A stretch of DNA of 64,000 nt, taken from contig CAVPNY010000012.1 in NCBI GenBank assembly GCA_963706905.1, positions 682,001 through 746,000 on the forward strand, in the 5' to 3' direction. The stretch comes from CAVPNY01 sp963706905. Its GTDB lineage: Bacteria; Chloroflexota; Anaerolineae; Anaerolineales; UBA4823. Numbering within the stretch: position 1 is the first letter of the stretch; each line of letters begins with the position of its first letter. The translations under genes were made by a program, and so were the position numbers. Below are positions 28,879 to 38,346 of this stretch, one piece after another. Under the pieces are notes generated by a model, which was given only the letters and a program-made list of their open reading frames with translations, searched no databases and was not told the origin of the DNA.

Positions 28879-29573
28879 TATTCCCTCGGTTCTGCAGAAA
28901 CCAGCGGCATAAATGAATACACATGCAAGATTACGGGATCATCAACAAAGGCTGTGATCCAAGGCAAACTTAATTTTTGTTCATAAGAATAGAATACTTC
29001 AATCAGTAACAAACCAGTATTCGGGGCTGATATATCTAAGCGATTGTCTACACTAGCTGTACTGATTAATGAGGATCTTTCTCGAGCGCCATGACCCGGT
29101 AGATCGAGACTATATGACCACCCCCGTTCATCGAACTCACCAGGGTGTCTCTCTGTCACACCTGTTCCTGAGACGACTGAGAATACTGAGATAAGAATGT
29201 CATCGCCCTCATCCGGATCAATAGATACATTTGGCTGTTCTTGCGCCAGTTCTTAAATCACAACACATGCGGATTGTCGGAAGAAATCAGCTGTCGTATT
29301 ACAATCATGATTACCATCTCTACTGGTAAACATACCATCACTTGAAAAACGAGCAGCATTCCGTGCGGCATCCATTACAGTTAAGTATTCATTTAATATG
29401 AACCCAAACTCAAGTAACCCAGACACAACAATTAATAGCACCGGTAACAACAATGTAATCTCGACCAGACTTTGACCTCGGACTGACCCATGGCTTGATT
29501 TATCGAAACGGATTGATACGTCCATATTCTTATGTAGATGGTTTTTTACCCAATGAACTATTATTATCTTCAT
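28878..29573 (-). pseudogene. TadE-like protein interrupted by an in-frame TAA
   Basis: From ATG 29573 the frame gives a TadE leader and helix (GQSLVEITLLLPVLLIVVSG) and RNAARFSSDG, then TAA at 29253-29255. The same frame continues without a shift as ELAQEQPNVSIDPDEGDDIL and on to TAA at 28878, overlapping the next gene's ATG. The continuation has the composition and conserved look of a TadE C-terminal domain (DDILISVFSVVSG). A single C-to-T change of CAA would produce the stop. It may be a nonsense mutation, a sequencing error, or two pieces that really are separate, the second from GTG 29159. Confidence 0.7.
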
Positions 29574-29927
29574 AAGTAACAAACCTTTTCCTCAACATTC
29601 CTTGGCATAGTTGAATTACCAAGATGCAATTAATCTCGCTAAACCAATTATATTCATATAGATTAACTGAAACCAAACCGAAATGTTACCTTACAATATT
29701 GCAACAATTATATTTATTTCAATTAAAATTTTACACTCCCCTTGTCAAGATGACATAAAAAACACGTAAAGATATCCCAACAAAGATACGTTGAACATAG
29801 ACCACTAGATTCTCAAAAAAATCGGGGGGACACGCAAATAAAAAACACCCTCGCATGAGGGTGCAGCCTATCTTGATGAAATATCTACCTGCTTTATGTT
29901 CTTAAATCGATCGACTATTTATTGATC
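29574..29927. other. AT-rich intergenic stretch
   Basis: About 350 bases of low G+C with no credible gene. It holds the terminator of the anti-sigma gene and presumably the promoter of the TadE-like gene. I cannot fix a promoter with confidence because AT-rich boxes are everywhere here. Confidence 0.6.
29837..29863 (-). terminator. Rho-independent terminator of the sigma/anti-sigma operon
   Basis: Read on the minus strand, CACCCTC-ATGC-GAGGGTG (29863-29846) is followed by TTTTTTATTT. It lies 65 bases past the stop at 29928. Confidence 0.85.
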
Positions 29928-30728
29928 TTATTTTCGATCTTGAATTTCATCCAGAGTAATCCGGATAACTTGATCGATAAAATCCTGGGACTTTTGAGGG
30001 TAAAAGCTGCGCAATGCTTCCAGCTTATTTGCCTGTGACGTAAGCATATTTTCTAATAACAAATTGTCCATCTTCCCGCGCTGAGGATCAACTTGAGTTA
30101 ATGCAGATATATTCTGATTTGCCTGTTTCAACTCGGCTTCGAAGCGAAGGATGGCCAGGGGTAAGTAGGTCTCCCGACCTGATAGGATTATTCGTTCCGC
30201 TTCTACCATTCGGCGTTCGACAAATCGAATACTCAACTGTGCATCCCTCTCCTCGGAGAATGAAATAGCTAACTGTACCTGTTCATTGACAAATTTCATC
30301 CGGTACAGAGGATCGCCAGGAAGGGAATTCCCAATCCAAAAACCGATGGTCTTGACACCAATGAATAATAATAAAAGAACTATACTCAGGTAGACCAGGA
30401 ATGAAAGCGTATTCATTCTGTGGACTGGCGGAGAAAAACTACCAGGTTGATTTCTCCTCGCCGGGAAGAGAATCCCCAATTCTTCTTCAACCTGGCCGAT
30501 CAGCTTGTTGCGAGAAGCAGACACGAATGCCGGGTTAGGATCAAATAACCAGCTCTTTTTATATAACCACAGGGCTGCCTCGAGCGGCGGGCGAAGGAGT
30601 TCTTTGATCTCAGGATAACGGGGCAGAAGGGTATCGATCAATTCTTCACCACTCTCCAGTTGTTCCAGACAAGTGTGGAGTACAAGTCCTAAATCTTCCT
30701 GGCTGGTTGAAGCTTGGCTAAGCATCAC
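29928..30728 (-). CDS. Putative membrane anti-sigma factor with DUF5667-like domain
   Basis: 266 residues. The N-terminal cytoplasmic part (LVLHTCLEQLESGEELIDTL) precedes a membrane helix near 108-130. The extracytoplasmic part starts SLPGDPLYRMKFVNEQVQLA and ends in long helices (RFVERRMVEAERIILSG), matching what I know as DUF5667. The gene overlaps the sigma gene by four bases (ATGA). In the family, such proteins are thought to hold the ECF factor at the membrane. Here that is inferred from gene order and topology. Confidence 0.82.
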   Translation of the reverse strand: MMLSQASTSQEDLGLVLHTCLEQLESGEELIDTLLPRYPEIKELLRPPLEAALWLYKKSWLFDPNPAFVSASRNKLIGQVEEELGILFPARRNQPGSFSPPVHRMNTLSFLVYLSIVLLLLFIGVKTIGFWIGNSLPGDPLYRMKFVNEQVQLAISFSEERDAQLSIRFVERRMVEAERIILSGRETYLPLAILRFEAELKQANQNISALTQVDPQRGKMDNLLLENMLTSQANKLEALRSFYPQKSQDFIDQVIRITLDEIQDRK

Positions 30729-31348
30729 AATTCCAACAGATTCCTCAAGGCTGAAAGTGCCCGGTGTTGAAGAATCCGGACGGCACCGGGCGTGCGACCC
30801 ATTACCTCACCTGTTTCTTCGGGAGACAAGCCACTCAAGAATTTGAGGATCAACACCATTCGATAATCTTCTCTCAATTGCTCGAGAGTTTGGCGGACTT
30901 GTTGGTGTTCCAGGTTTGCTATCGCTGTTTCTGCTGGATCAGAATGGATATCAGGGAATGTTTTTTCTTCTATTGACATAAGCCCCCCGGCACGTCCCGC
31001 TCGCCGGTAGAAATCGACCAGCACATTGCGGGCGATCGTGAACAAGTAAGCCAAGAAAGGGACACCTTGTTCTCGATAGTTGGATAATGAGCGCCATACT
31101 CGTAGAAAAACCTCTTCTGTAAGGTCTTCCGCCTCAAATCGATCACTTAGATGTGAAAAGATAAAGCGAAAGATGATATGGGCATACCGCTGGTACAACT
31201 CGCCAAAAGCTTCTCCGTCTCCACGCTGTGCGAATTGGATTAGTTCGAAATCACCAACTTGCTGCCAGTGCGGCATGCTTTCCACATTTATGAACGAAGC
31301 GGAGGAATTTTTGTTACACGTCTTCGAATATTCTGGGGCATCAATCAT
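30725..31348 (-). CDS. ECF-family RNA polymerase sigma factor
   Basis: 207 residues. Region 2 is seen as FGELYQRYAHIIFRFIFSHL...AEDLTEEVFLRVWRSLSNYRE, region 4 as YRMVLILKFLSGLSPEETGEVMGRTPGAVRILQHRALSALRNLL. The frame opens at TTG 31396, but ATG 31348 has AGGA eight bases before it and is preferred. ATG 31273 is also possible. It is likely to control surface-structure or envelope genes. The Tad-like genes just downstream are candidates, but no matching promoter motif was found. Confidence 0.93.
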   Translation of the reverse strand: MIDAPEYSKTCNKNSSASFINVESMPHWQQVGDFELIQFAQRGDGEAFGELYQRYAHIIFRFIFSHLSDRFEAEDLTEEVFLRVWRSLSNYREQGVPFLAYLFTIARNVLVDFYRRAGRAGGLMSIEEKTFPDIHSDPAETAIANLEHQQVRQTLEQLREDYRMVLILKFLSGLSPEETGEVMGRTPGAVRILQHRALSALRNLLEL

Positions 31349-31463
31349 CACAAATCCTGCTTCTCGGATACCTGGTGGGGTCACTCTTTCCCTCAAATTG
31401 CACTCACATCATAAACTCAAGCAATCTAATTGTTACAAACAAATCTGTTAGAATAACCTTACA

Positions 31464-32822
31464 ATGAAACCAAGTCAAATCACGCTCATTGCGCTGGTCA
31501 TGATTGCAGTTGGTATGCTCCTCATCGGTATTTCCAGCAACAAGAAAGTGATCGTATCGATCGATGGGGAGTCTCAATCCATGAGCACACGAGCCTGGAC
31601 TGTGGGTGGATTTATTAGTTCTGCACACATACCCTTGTTTACTGGTGACCGATTGTTGCCTGACTCAGACCAATGGCTTGTCGGCGGAGATCAGATCGCT
31701 ATCGAACGATCTGCGTATGTTCGGGTTGATGCGGATGGGAAAGCCTTCTTTCTGCGCAGCGTTGAGCGAATACCAGGCAATTTACTTGCCCAGGCAGGAG
31801 TACCACTCTATCCGGGTGATCAGTTAACCGTTAATGGCGAAAAAACCTACCCTGAAATTCCACTATCCCCGGCACCTGCTTATAGCATCCAGGTCCAGCG
31901 TAAATGGTTGGTGTCTGTAACCACCAACGAGCAGGTAAGAAGTTTCTCTACTCAGGCTGATACCTTGGGAGATGCCTTATGGGAGCAGGGTATCGTTATT
32001 CATCCTAATGATCGTTTGGAACCAGCTGCCAACATGGCCATCACTGCACCTGTTAAAGCCAGCTTGCAAAAATCAAGATTAATGGAGATCGAATTCTCAG
32101 GTGGAAGCATCAAAACTCGATCCATGGCACAGACAGTGGGAGGAGCTCTAAGCGAGGCAGGGATCCCCTTACAAGGCCTGGATTACAGTCTGCCAGATGC
32201 CAATGCTCCTGTACCGGAAAATGGCGAAATCCGTGTGATACGTGTGCATGAGAGCTCAATATTGGAAACGGAGCCTTTGGCTTTTTCAACAGAGATCCAA
32301 CCTGCACCTGATTTGGAAATAGATCAACAAGAAATAATTCAGAATGGTGTCTATGGTCTTAAAGCAAAACGTAACCTGATTCGGCTTGAAGATGGGCTGG
32401 AGGTTTCCCGGCAGATTGAAGATGAATATATCGCGGTAGAACCTCAACCGAAAATAGTCGGTTTTGGGACTAAGATAGTCCAGCATACGCTAAATGCAGC
32501 AGGGGGTGATATCAAATACTGGCGCGCTTTGAACATGTATGCGGTTTCCTACAATCCGACCAGCGCCGGTGATTCAACTACAGCAACCGGAGCGACACTC
32601 CAGAAAGGTATAGCGGCAATTGACCCCAGCATTATCCCGTATGGTACACAGATGTATATCCCAGGCTATGGCGTGGCGGTTGCTGCAGATACCGGTGGAG
32701 GTGTGAAGGGTCGCTTGATCGATCTGGGGTATAGCGATCATGATTATGTCTCATGGCATCAGTGGGTGACTGTATATTTCCTCTGGCCGCCCCCGGCCAA
32801 TGTCGTATGGGTAATCCCTTAA
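31464..32822 (+). CDS. YabE/RpfB-like protein: DUF348 repeats, G5 and 3D domains
   Basis: 452 residues. One N-terminal membrane helix (about 6-23) leads to three DUF348-type ubiquitin-like repeats (VIVSIDGESQSMSTRAWTVG..., WLVSVTTNEQVRSFST..., EIEFSGGSIKTRSMAQTVGG...), a G5-like segment (IQNGVYGLKAKRNLIRLEDG) and a C-terminal 3D domain (AVSYNPTSAGDSTTATG ... AADTGGGVKGRLIDLGYSD) with its three aspartates. 3D domains are lytic transglycosylase-like and act on peptidoglycan. The gene overlaps the ksgA start, the same neighbourhood as yabE-rnmV-ksgA in Bacillus, without rnmV. Confidence 0.9.
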   Translation: MKPSQITLIALVMIAVGMLLIGISSNKKVIVSIDGESQSMSTRAWTVGGFISSAHIPLFTGDRLLPDSDQWLVGGDQIAIERSAYVRVDADGKAFFLRSVERIPGNLLAQAGVPLYPGDQLTVNGEKTYPEIPLSPAPAYSIQVQRKWLVSVTTNEQVRSFSTQADTLGDALWEQGIVIHPNDRLEPAANMAITAPVKASLQKSRLMEIEFSGGSIKTRSMAQTVGGALSEAGIPLQGLDYSLPDANAPVPENGEIRVIRVHESSILETEPLAFSTEIQPAPDLEIDQQEIIQNGVYGLKAKRNLIRLEDGLEVSRQIEDEYIAVEPQPKIVGFGTKIVQHTLNAAGGDIKYWRALNMYAVSYNPTSAGDSTTATGATLQKGIAAIDPSIIPYGTQMYIPGYGVAVAADTGGGVKGRLIDLGYSDHDYVSWHQWVTVYFLWPPPANVVWVIP

Positions 32823-33698
32823 TCCTGACCCCTCTCAATGTCCCTAAACTCCTGCGTGAATTTAACCTTCACCCTGATAAGCGTTTAGGACAAAATTTCT
32901 TGAGTGACCCGGCGGCACTTCAACGAGTCGCCAAGACCGCACACATTTCAGCGCGAGACACGGTTATCGAAATCGGGGCTGGATTAGGCAGCCTGACGCG
33001 TTACCTGGCAGTACTTGCTCAAAAAGTAATAGCTATTGAGATCGATCCGAAATTGATTCCCCCTTTAAAACAAGTGGTTGCGCCATTTCAGAATATAGAG
33101 ATCATCCAAGGTGACATTCTCAATCTAAAACCAGATCAACTCAACCCATCAACAGACTATCTGGTAGTTGCTAACATCCCCTACTATATAACCTCAGCCA
33201 TCATCCGTCACCTTCTTTCAGCCACTACTCGACCAAAGCGTGTTGTGCTAACTATCCAATATGAGCTTGCTCAACGGATCTGCGCTGGACCCGGCAACAT
33301 GAGCTTATTGGCTTTGAGTGTGCAAGTCTTTAGCGAGCCGCATATCAGAGCCCGGATTCCGGCTGGAGCTTTTTACCCAGCTCCACAGGTCGATTCTGCT
33401 ATTCTTCGTCTCGATCTATTTTCGGAACCATTAATTCCTGACCCAAATCTGGATATATTCTTCAATTTATCCCAAGCAGGGATTCAGCCAAAAACGTAAA
33501 ATGCTCCGAAATGCAATGTCAGCAGGATTACATCTGGATCCAAAAAGCGTTGAAGCGGTTCTGAACCAGGCCGGTATCGATCCACACCGCCGAGCAGAAA
33601 CCCTTAGTATTGCTGAATGGGGAACCTTAACGCAATATTTTATTGACCGATACCCGGAGTTCACGCCAGGAAAATCACTCCAAACAGCCAAGCTCTAA
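32807..33698 (+). CDS. ksgA: 16S rRNA (adenine1518/1519-N6)-dimethyltransferase (frameshifted)
   Basis: It dimethylates two adjacent adenines near the 16S rRNA 3' end. Visible are HPDKRLGQNFLSDPAALQRV, the SAM motif VIEIGAGLGSLTRYL, IEIDPKLIP, GDILNL and the catalytic NIPYYITSAIIRHL. The frame stops at 33499 after LSQAGIQPKT, while the next frame continues KMLRNAMSAGLHLDP to 33698. Taking one G out of GGG at about 33478-33480 gives LSQAGFSQKRKMLRNA, the expected sequence, and a normal 296-residue protein. Start ATG 32807 overlaps the upstream gene by 16 bases. Confidence 0.93.
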
Positions 33699-33733
33699 TC
33701 CCCTTTGGGGCTGGCTCATGGCCGATGCTATTT

Positions 33734-34486
33734 CTAAGATATCCTGCGCAATTTTTCCTGGCTAGATGGTTTAAGATCTCGATATTCATAGAGCATCTGC
33801 CAAACGCGACGGGCAGCTTCAGTCTGAATGTTGAATGACATTTTTGATAACCCCCAGCGACGATCTGCAAAATAAAAAGGCACCTCAGAGAATGAATACC
33901 CCAGGCGATAAGCAACATAAGCCATTTCGACCTGGAAAGCATATCCATTTGAGCGTATTCGCTCCAACGGCATACCTGCGAGCGTTTCCATTCGCCACAT
34001 CCGGAAACCACCGGTGACGTCTCTGACTGGAATATTGAGTATGGCACGTGCATAGATATTTCCAAATGCGGATAACCATTTCCGCCATAATGGCCATTGC
34101 TCATCTAATTTTCCACCCGAAACATATCGTGAACCAAAAACAGCATCGTAATTGGATAATTGCTCATGCATCTCAACTAATTTAATTGGGGGATGCGAGA
34201 AATCGGCGTCCATTTGCGCGATTGCTTCAGCACCCATTTGGAGCGCCTGACTAAAACCAGCAATATAGGCGGATCCAAGGCCTTTTTTTCCTTTTCGATG
34301 CAATACAGACAAGCGATCTGGCTCGGAGTTGGCCAGTTCTTGGGCGATCTGCCCGGTGCCATCCGGGCTATCATCATCCACAACTAATACATTCAGATCT
34401 GGAATTGGTAGACCAAGCAGCTCAGATATCAATCGAGGCAGGTTTTCCGCTTCATTATATGTGGGAATAATGACAGTAAGTTGCAA
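33734..34486 (-). CDS. Polyprenol monophosphomannose synthase-like GT2 glycosyltransferase
   Basis: 250 residues, the size of bacterial Ppm1/DPM1 catalytic domains. It would transfer mannose (or another hexose) from a GDP- or NDP-sugar to polyprenyl phosphate. Motifs: VIIPTYNEAENLPRLI, VVDDDSPDGTGQ with the nucleotide-binding aspartates, KGLGSAYIAGF, the DxD-like IAQMDADFSHPP, GSRYVSGG, RDVTGGFRMW. There is no membrane domain. It is convergent with ksgA. The product would donate sugars to extracytoplasmic glycosyltransferases. Confidence 0.9.
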   Translation of the reverse strand: MQLTVIIPTYNEAENLPRLISELLGLPIPDLNVLVVDDDSPDGTGQIAQELANSEPDRLSVLHRKGKKGLGSAYIAGFSQALQMGAEAIAQMDADFSHPPIKLVEMHEQLSNYDAVFGSRYVSGGKLDEQWPLWRKWLSAFGNIYARAILNIPVRDVTGGFRMWRMETLAGMPLERIRSNGYAFQVEMAYVAYRLGYSFSEVPFYFADRRWGLSKMSFNIQTEAARRVWQMLYEYRDLKPSSQEKLRRIS

Positions 34487-34605
34487 GGACTTCCTAAATT
34501 CCTGGCGGGCAGTTTGAGTTATCTATTCGATGATACCAGACTTCTCCAAGGAATTCCCTAACACTTACTTACCACCAACCTGTTTATGAGAGTGTACTTA
34601 ACAAA

Positions 34606-35241
34606 TCAACCAATAGGTGACTTTTGGATCTTGAATTCACATACTTCATCACCCATCGAAACGCATCGAGTTTCATACACGCGAAACTCGTGCCCTCCCG
34701 AGACCCACTTTAAACCCTCCTGTAGTAGGCCGACGGCGATAAAGCAAACCGGTTTATCTAGATCCTTTCTCCCCCAACAAACCGGGCAACGATGGATAGT
34801 GTAAATAAATTCGGTATCAAATTCCTGTACGGTGCTATGCTGATCACTGACCTGAGTGAAGATGCGCGCCATTGCTGGTAAACCAATCCTCAACTTCACT
34901 TGCATTGGAAGCACTTTAAATGCCAAATCACCAGCTCCAGCTAATGCCCCAAAATTCTTCAGGGAATCTGCAAAAGTGGCTCGTCCAGCCCTCAGTGCTA
35001 ACCCCCTCCCCCCCCTAGGGCCATACATTTCTTCCAGGGCTTGATTAATTGCGGAGACATCAGCGAAGTCGAACTCTTTCGCCAGATTACCCGGAGGGTA
35101 ATGGTCAATCACCTCTGGCAAATGAGCCAGATTTAGAATGGCATTTAAACCATTCTTGCCCATCACATCTTCCAGGGCTTTGATCATGATCAAGGCAAAT
35201 TTATTGGCGTAAAATAAGCCACTGTGCGGAATTGGTTCCAT
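34606..35241 (-). CDS. V4R-domain protein
   Basis: 211 residues. The C-terminal half shows the 4-vinyl-reductase (V4R) pattern with conserved cysteines: IHRCPVCWGR, GLLQEGLKWVSGGHEFRVYETRCVSMGDEVCEFKI. V4R domains bind small molecules, often hydrocarbons or tetrapyrrole-like ligands, and metal can be bound by the cysteines. It lies 18 bases downstream of a roadblock protein gene on the same strand, so a signalling role is more likely than a pigment enzyme. Confidence 0.82.
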   Translation of the reverse strand: MEPIPHSGLFYANKFALIMIKALEDVMGKNGLNAILNLAHLPEVIDHYPPGNLAKEFDFADVSAINQALEEMYGPRGGRGLALRAGRATFADSLKNFGALAGAGDLAFKVLPMQVKLRIGLPAMARIFTQVSDQHSTVQEFDTEFIYTIHRCPVCWGRKDLDKPVCFIAVGLLQEGLKWVSGGHEFRVYETRCVSMGDEVCEFKIQKSPIG

Positions 35242-35259
35242 AGGCCATTCAAAGATCTA

Positions 35260-35631
35260 TTAGATAAGTTTAGCAAGGGCTTCGACCGCCCGTCGCATAT
35301 CCAGGAAAATCAACCCCAATTTAGCCTGCTCGCGGGCTAAGGCAGTCAGAACTGCTTCTTCGCCGACTGACATCAGGATCACATAGCCCTTCTCACCCTT
35401 TATGTATACTTGTTCGAGAGAGCCACGACCCAATTCGGTGGCAATTCGTTCGCCAAGGGAGAGCATGGCTGCCGACATGGCTGAAACCCTATCTTCTTCC
35501 ACCTCTTGCGGTAATGCCGAAGCAATGCTTAAGCCATCGACACTTACGATCGCTGAGGCTTCAATATCCGGTGACGAGGCCTGTAAGTCTCGTAACCTAT
35601 CAACCATCAATTGAGAACGCGATTTGGTCAA
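35260..35631 (-). CDS. Roadblock/LC7 (MglB-like) protein
   Basis: 123 residues. The roadblock fold is recognised from DIEASAIVSVDGLSIASALP, AAMLSLGERIATELGRGSLEQVYIKGEKGYVILM and AVLTALAREQAKLGLIFLDMR. In bacteria these proteins act as GTPase-activating or scaffold partners of MglA-type small GTPases; none is present in the window. The frame opens at GTG 35640, but AGGAG overlaps that codon and sits eight bases before TTG 35631, so TTG is the better start. Confidence 0.88.
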   Translation of the reverse strand: MTKSRSQLMVDRLRDLQASSPDIEASAIVSVDGLSIASALPQEVEEDRVSAMSAAMLSLGERIATELGRGSLEQVYIKGEKGYVILMSVGEEAVLTALAREQAKLGLIFLDMRRAVEALAKLI

Positions 35632-35785
35632 CGTAATCACTCCTGAAATTGGTCTAGAAATTTTTGATGCTTATTTCTAAGAACTTGAAATAAATGTAGC
35701 ATACCAGACAGCCGGTGTCAAGCAAGGGGACTTTATAATTTTGATAGTATAATCATCCCGATTTCCTTACAAAGTTGAGAGGCTT

Positions 35786-37244
35786 ATGAATAATCTACGA
35801 GACTTCATTGCGTTACTTGAGGAACGCAATCAACTAGCGCGGATTCAGTTACCAATCTCGCCAAAATTAGAGATCACCGAAATCACCGATCGGGTATCGA
35901 AAGCACCACTCGATAAGAATAAAGCCCTGTTATTTGAGAATGTGCCCGGTTTCGAGATGCCAGTTCTAATTAATGCTTTCGGAAGCCCGCAACGGATGGC
36001 CTGGGCACTTGGACTCGATGACCTGGAACAACTCAACCAAAAACTGGGAGAGGTGATCGATCCACGACTGCCGCGAGGTCTCCGGGAAACGCTGGGTCGT
36101 GGGCAGGATTTAATTAATGTTTTGCGTTCGATTGGACTTAAACCGAAGAAAGTACGCAGTGCCCCTGTACAGGAAAATATCATCGATGACAATCCTTCAT
36201 TGAGTATTCTTCCAATTCTTCAATGTTGGCCAAAAGACGGTGGTTTGTTCATCACCCTACCTCAGGTAATCACCCGTGATCCTCAAACACAGGCGCGTAA
36301 TGTTGGGATGTATCGTTTACAAGTTGTAGATGAGCGTACTTTATTAATGCATTGGCAACGTCACAAAGGGGGAGCGGAACATGAGCGCCTCGCCAGATTG
36401 ACCCAAAAAAATACCATTCCTGCAGCGATAGTGTTGGGTGGGGATCCTGCCAGTATGTGGTGTGCATCCGCTCCGCTTACCTCCAAACATCGATGAATAT
36501 CTGTTGGCTGGATATCTACGGGGGAGTCCGGTTGAATTTGTGGATTGCATCACTCAACCTATCGAAGTACCGGCAGAGGCTGAAATCGTAATTGAAGGGT
36601 ATGTCGATCCGAATGAGCATCAACCCGAAGGTCCCTTTGGTGATCACACGGGTTACTACACACCTGTTGAGCCATTCCCAACCTTTCATGTCACCGCAAT
36701 AACCCACCGAAAAAATCCAATCTATCCTACAACGATTGTGGGTATTCCACCAATGGAAGATGTTTGGATGGGAAAAGCTACAGAACGCCTTTTCTTGCCG
36801 TTAATGCGCCTTTTCTTGCCAGAAATTGTGGATGTCAGTATGCCAGCTGAAGGAGTGTTCCACAATCTGGTATTGGTGGCCATAAAGAAACGTTATCCAG
36901 GTCACGCCCGAAAGGTGATGAATGGTTTATGGGGGCTGGGGTTAATGTCTCTGGCTAAAACCATCGTTGTGCTCGATGAGTGGGTGGATGTCCAAAATTA
37001 CTCCCAAGTTGCCTGGCAGGCTTTTGGAAATGTCGACTGGTCCCATGATGTTATTCATCTAGATGGACCTGTTGATCATCTGGATCATGCATCCTATAAC
37101 CATTCATTCGGCGGTAAAATTGGCGTAGACGCTACTGCAAAACTCCCCGAAGAAGGATACACCCGTTCCTGGCCTGAGTTGATTGAGATGGATCCCCAGG
37201 TCAAAGCACGCATCGATGAAATATGGGGAACCCTCGGATTGTAG
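35786..37244 (+). CDS. UbiD-family prenylated-FMN decarboxylase (frameshifted)
   Basis: UbiD enzymes decarboxylate aromatic or unsaturated acids using prenylated FMN. The N-terminal part has MNNLRDFIALLEERNQLARI and the cofactor-contact motif ARNVGMYRLQ; the second has DPNEHQPEGPFGDHTGYY with the catalytic glutamates and GIPPMEDVWMGKATERLFLP. The break is at 36476-36480: 'CTTACCTCC' read without one T gives APLPPNIDEYLLAG and a normal 485-residue protein. UbiA lies 2.7 kb downstream on the same strand, so a role in menaquinone synthesis (MqnL-like) is plausible but not shown. No UbiX is in the window. Confidence 0.9.
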
Positions 37245-37336
37245 ATATATCATTTATGTTTGAATCTTGCTTAGAGGCATAACGTCCTCGAGAGCAATCA
37301 AACAGTCCGAACTACCAAAGGAGAATAAAACTTCAA

Positions 37337-38299
37337 ATGAAGAGAAGAAATATTTTATTAATAGTCATCAGCCTGATCACCCTAGGAAGTATTTTTCTGG
37401 GGGCTTGTGCTCCTCAAAAAGAAGCTAAAGATGTAACCCTAAGGCTTGCGCTTCTTCCCATCCTTGACGCATTACCTATCCATGTTGCTCAGGAAGAAGG
37501 TTATTTTGCAGATGAGGGAGTAAAAGTTGAATTTATCCCGGTTTCTTCGGCGGCAGAGCGTGACCAGATCATAGCTGCCGGACAGGCTGATGGGATGATC
37601 AATGATCTTATATCCACTTTACTATATAACCAGGATACACCTCAAATTCAGATCGTTTCTTTCTCCCGCACGGCAACCCCTGAATTTCCTCAATATCGCA
37701 TTCTGGCGTCTGGTGATAGTGGCTTATCGAGCGTGGATGATCTGAAAGGCGTTGAGATTGGTATTTCCGAAGCGTCGGTGATCGAATATACCACTGATCG
37801 GTTACTTCAGGCTGAAGGACTAACACCAGATGAGATTAAAACGGTGGCAGTTCCCAAGATACCTGATCGCCTTTCTTTGCTCGAATCCGGCGAGCTGAAA
37901 GCTGCCAATCTTCCAGATCCTTTCGGATCCCTGGCTATCCAAAGCGGAGCAGTTTTGATTATAGATGATACCAAATACCCGCAATATGGGAACAGCGTGA
38001 TTTCATTCCGCAAGACCATCACCGATGAGTATCCAGATGCTGTTCGTGGATTTCTAAAGGCTTTGGACAAAGCGATCGTATCTGTCAATAATGATCCCTC
38101 AAAATACGAGTCACTACTGGTTGAACAAAAGCTGATCCCAGCTCCGCTGATTGGTGACTACCAGATCCCACCCTTCCCCCAAGGGCAGGTGCCTAGTGAA
38201 GCGCAATGGGCCGATGCGCTGGCCTGGGCGCAGGATAAAGGCCTAGTATCTGCCGATTTAGCGTACGGCAACTCAGTAACAGCCGAGTTCCTTCCCTGA
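37337..38299 (+). CDS. ABC transporter substrate-binding lipoprotein, NMT1/SsuA-ThiY type
   Basis: 320 residues. Lipobox LGACAPQ near residue 24, then LRLALLPILDALPIHVAQEEGYFADEGV, the hallmark start of NMT1/SsuA-like proteins, and DDLKGVEIGISEASVIEY. Ligands in the family are sulfonates, nitrate/taurine or thiamine precursors; the sequence does not decide. It is followed by ATPase and permease genes that complete the importer. GGAGAATAAA precedes ATG 37337. Confidence 0.93.
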   Translation: MKRRNILLIVISLITLGSIFLGACAPQKEAKDVTLRLALLPILDALPIHVAQEEGYFADEGVKVEFIPVSSAAERDQIIAAGQADGMINDLISTLLYNQDTPQIQIVSFSRTATPEFPQYRILASGDSGLSSVDDLKGVEIGISEASVIEYTTDRLLQAEGLTPDEIKTVAVPKIPDRLSLLESGELKAANLPDPFGSLAIQSGAVLIIDDTKYPQYGNSVISFRKTITDEYPDAVRGFLKALDKAIVSVNNDPSKYESLLVEQKLIPAPLIGDYQIPPFPQGQVPSEAQWADALAWAQDKGLVSADLAYGNSVTAEFLP

Positions 38300-38346
38300 A
38301 ACCGGATGAGACAATATCCCTGGCGAGAAGTACGATCTCGCCAGGG

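Noticed and set aside
31430..31454. TTGTTA and TAGAAT upstream of the 3D-domain gene as a promoter
   Set aside because: Spacing is only 13 bases, too short for a sigma-70 promoter.
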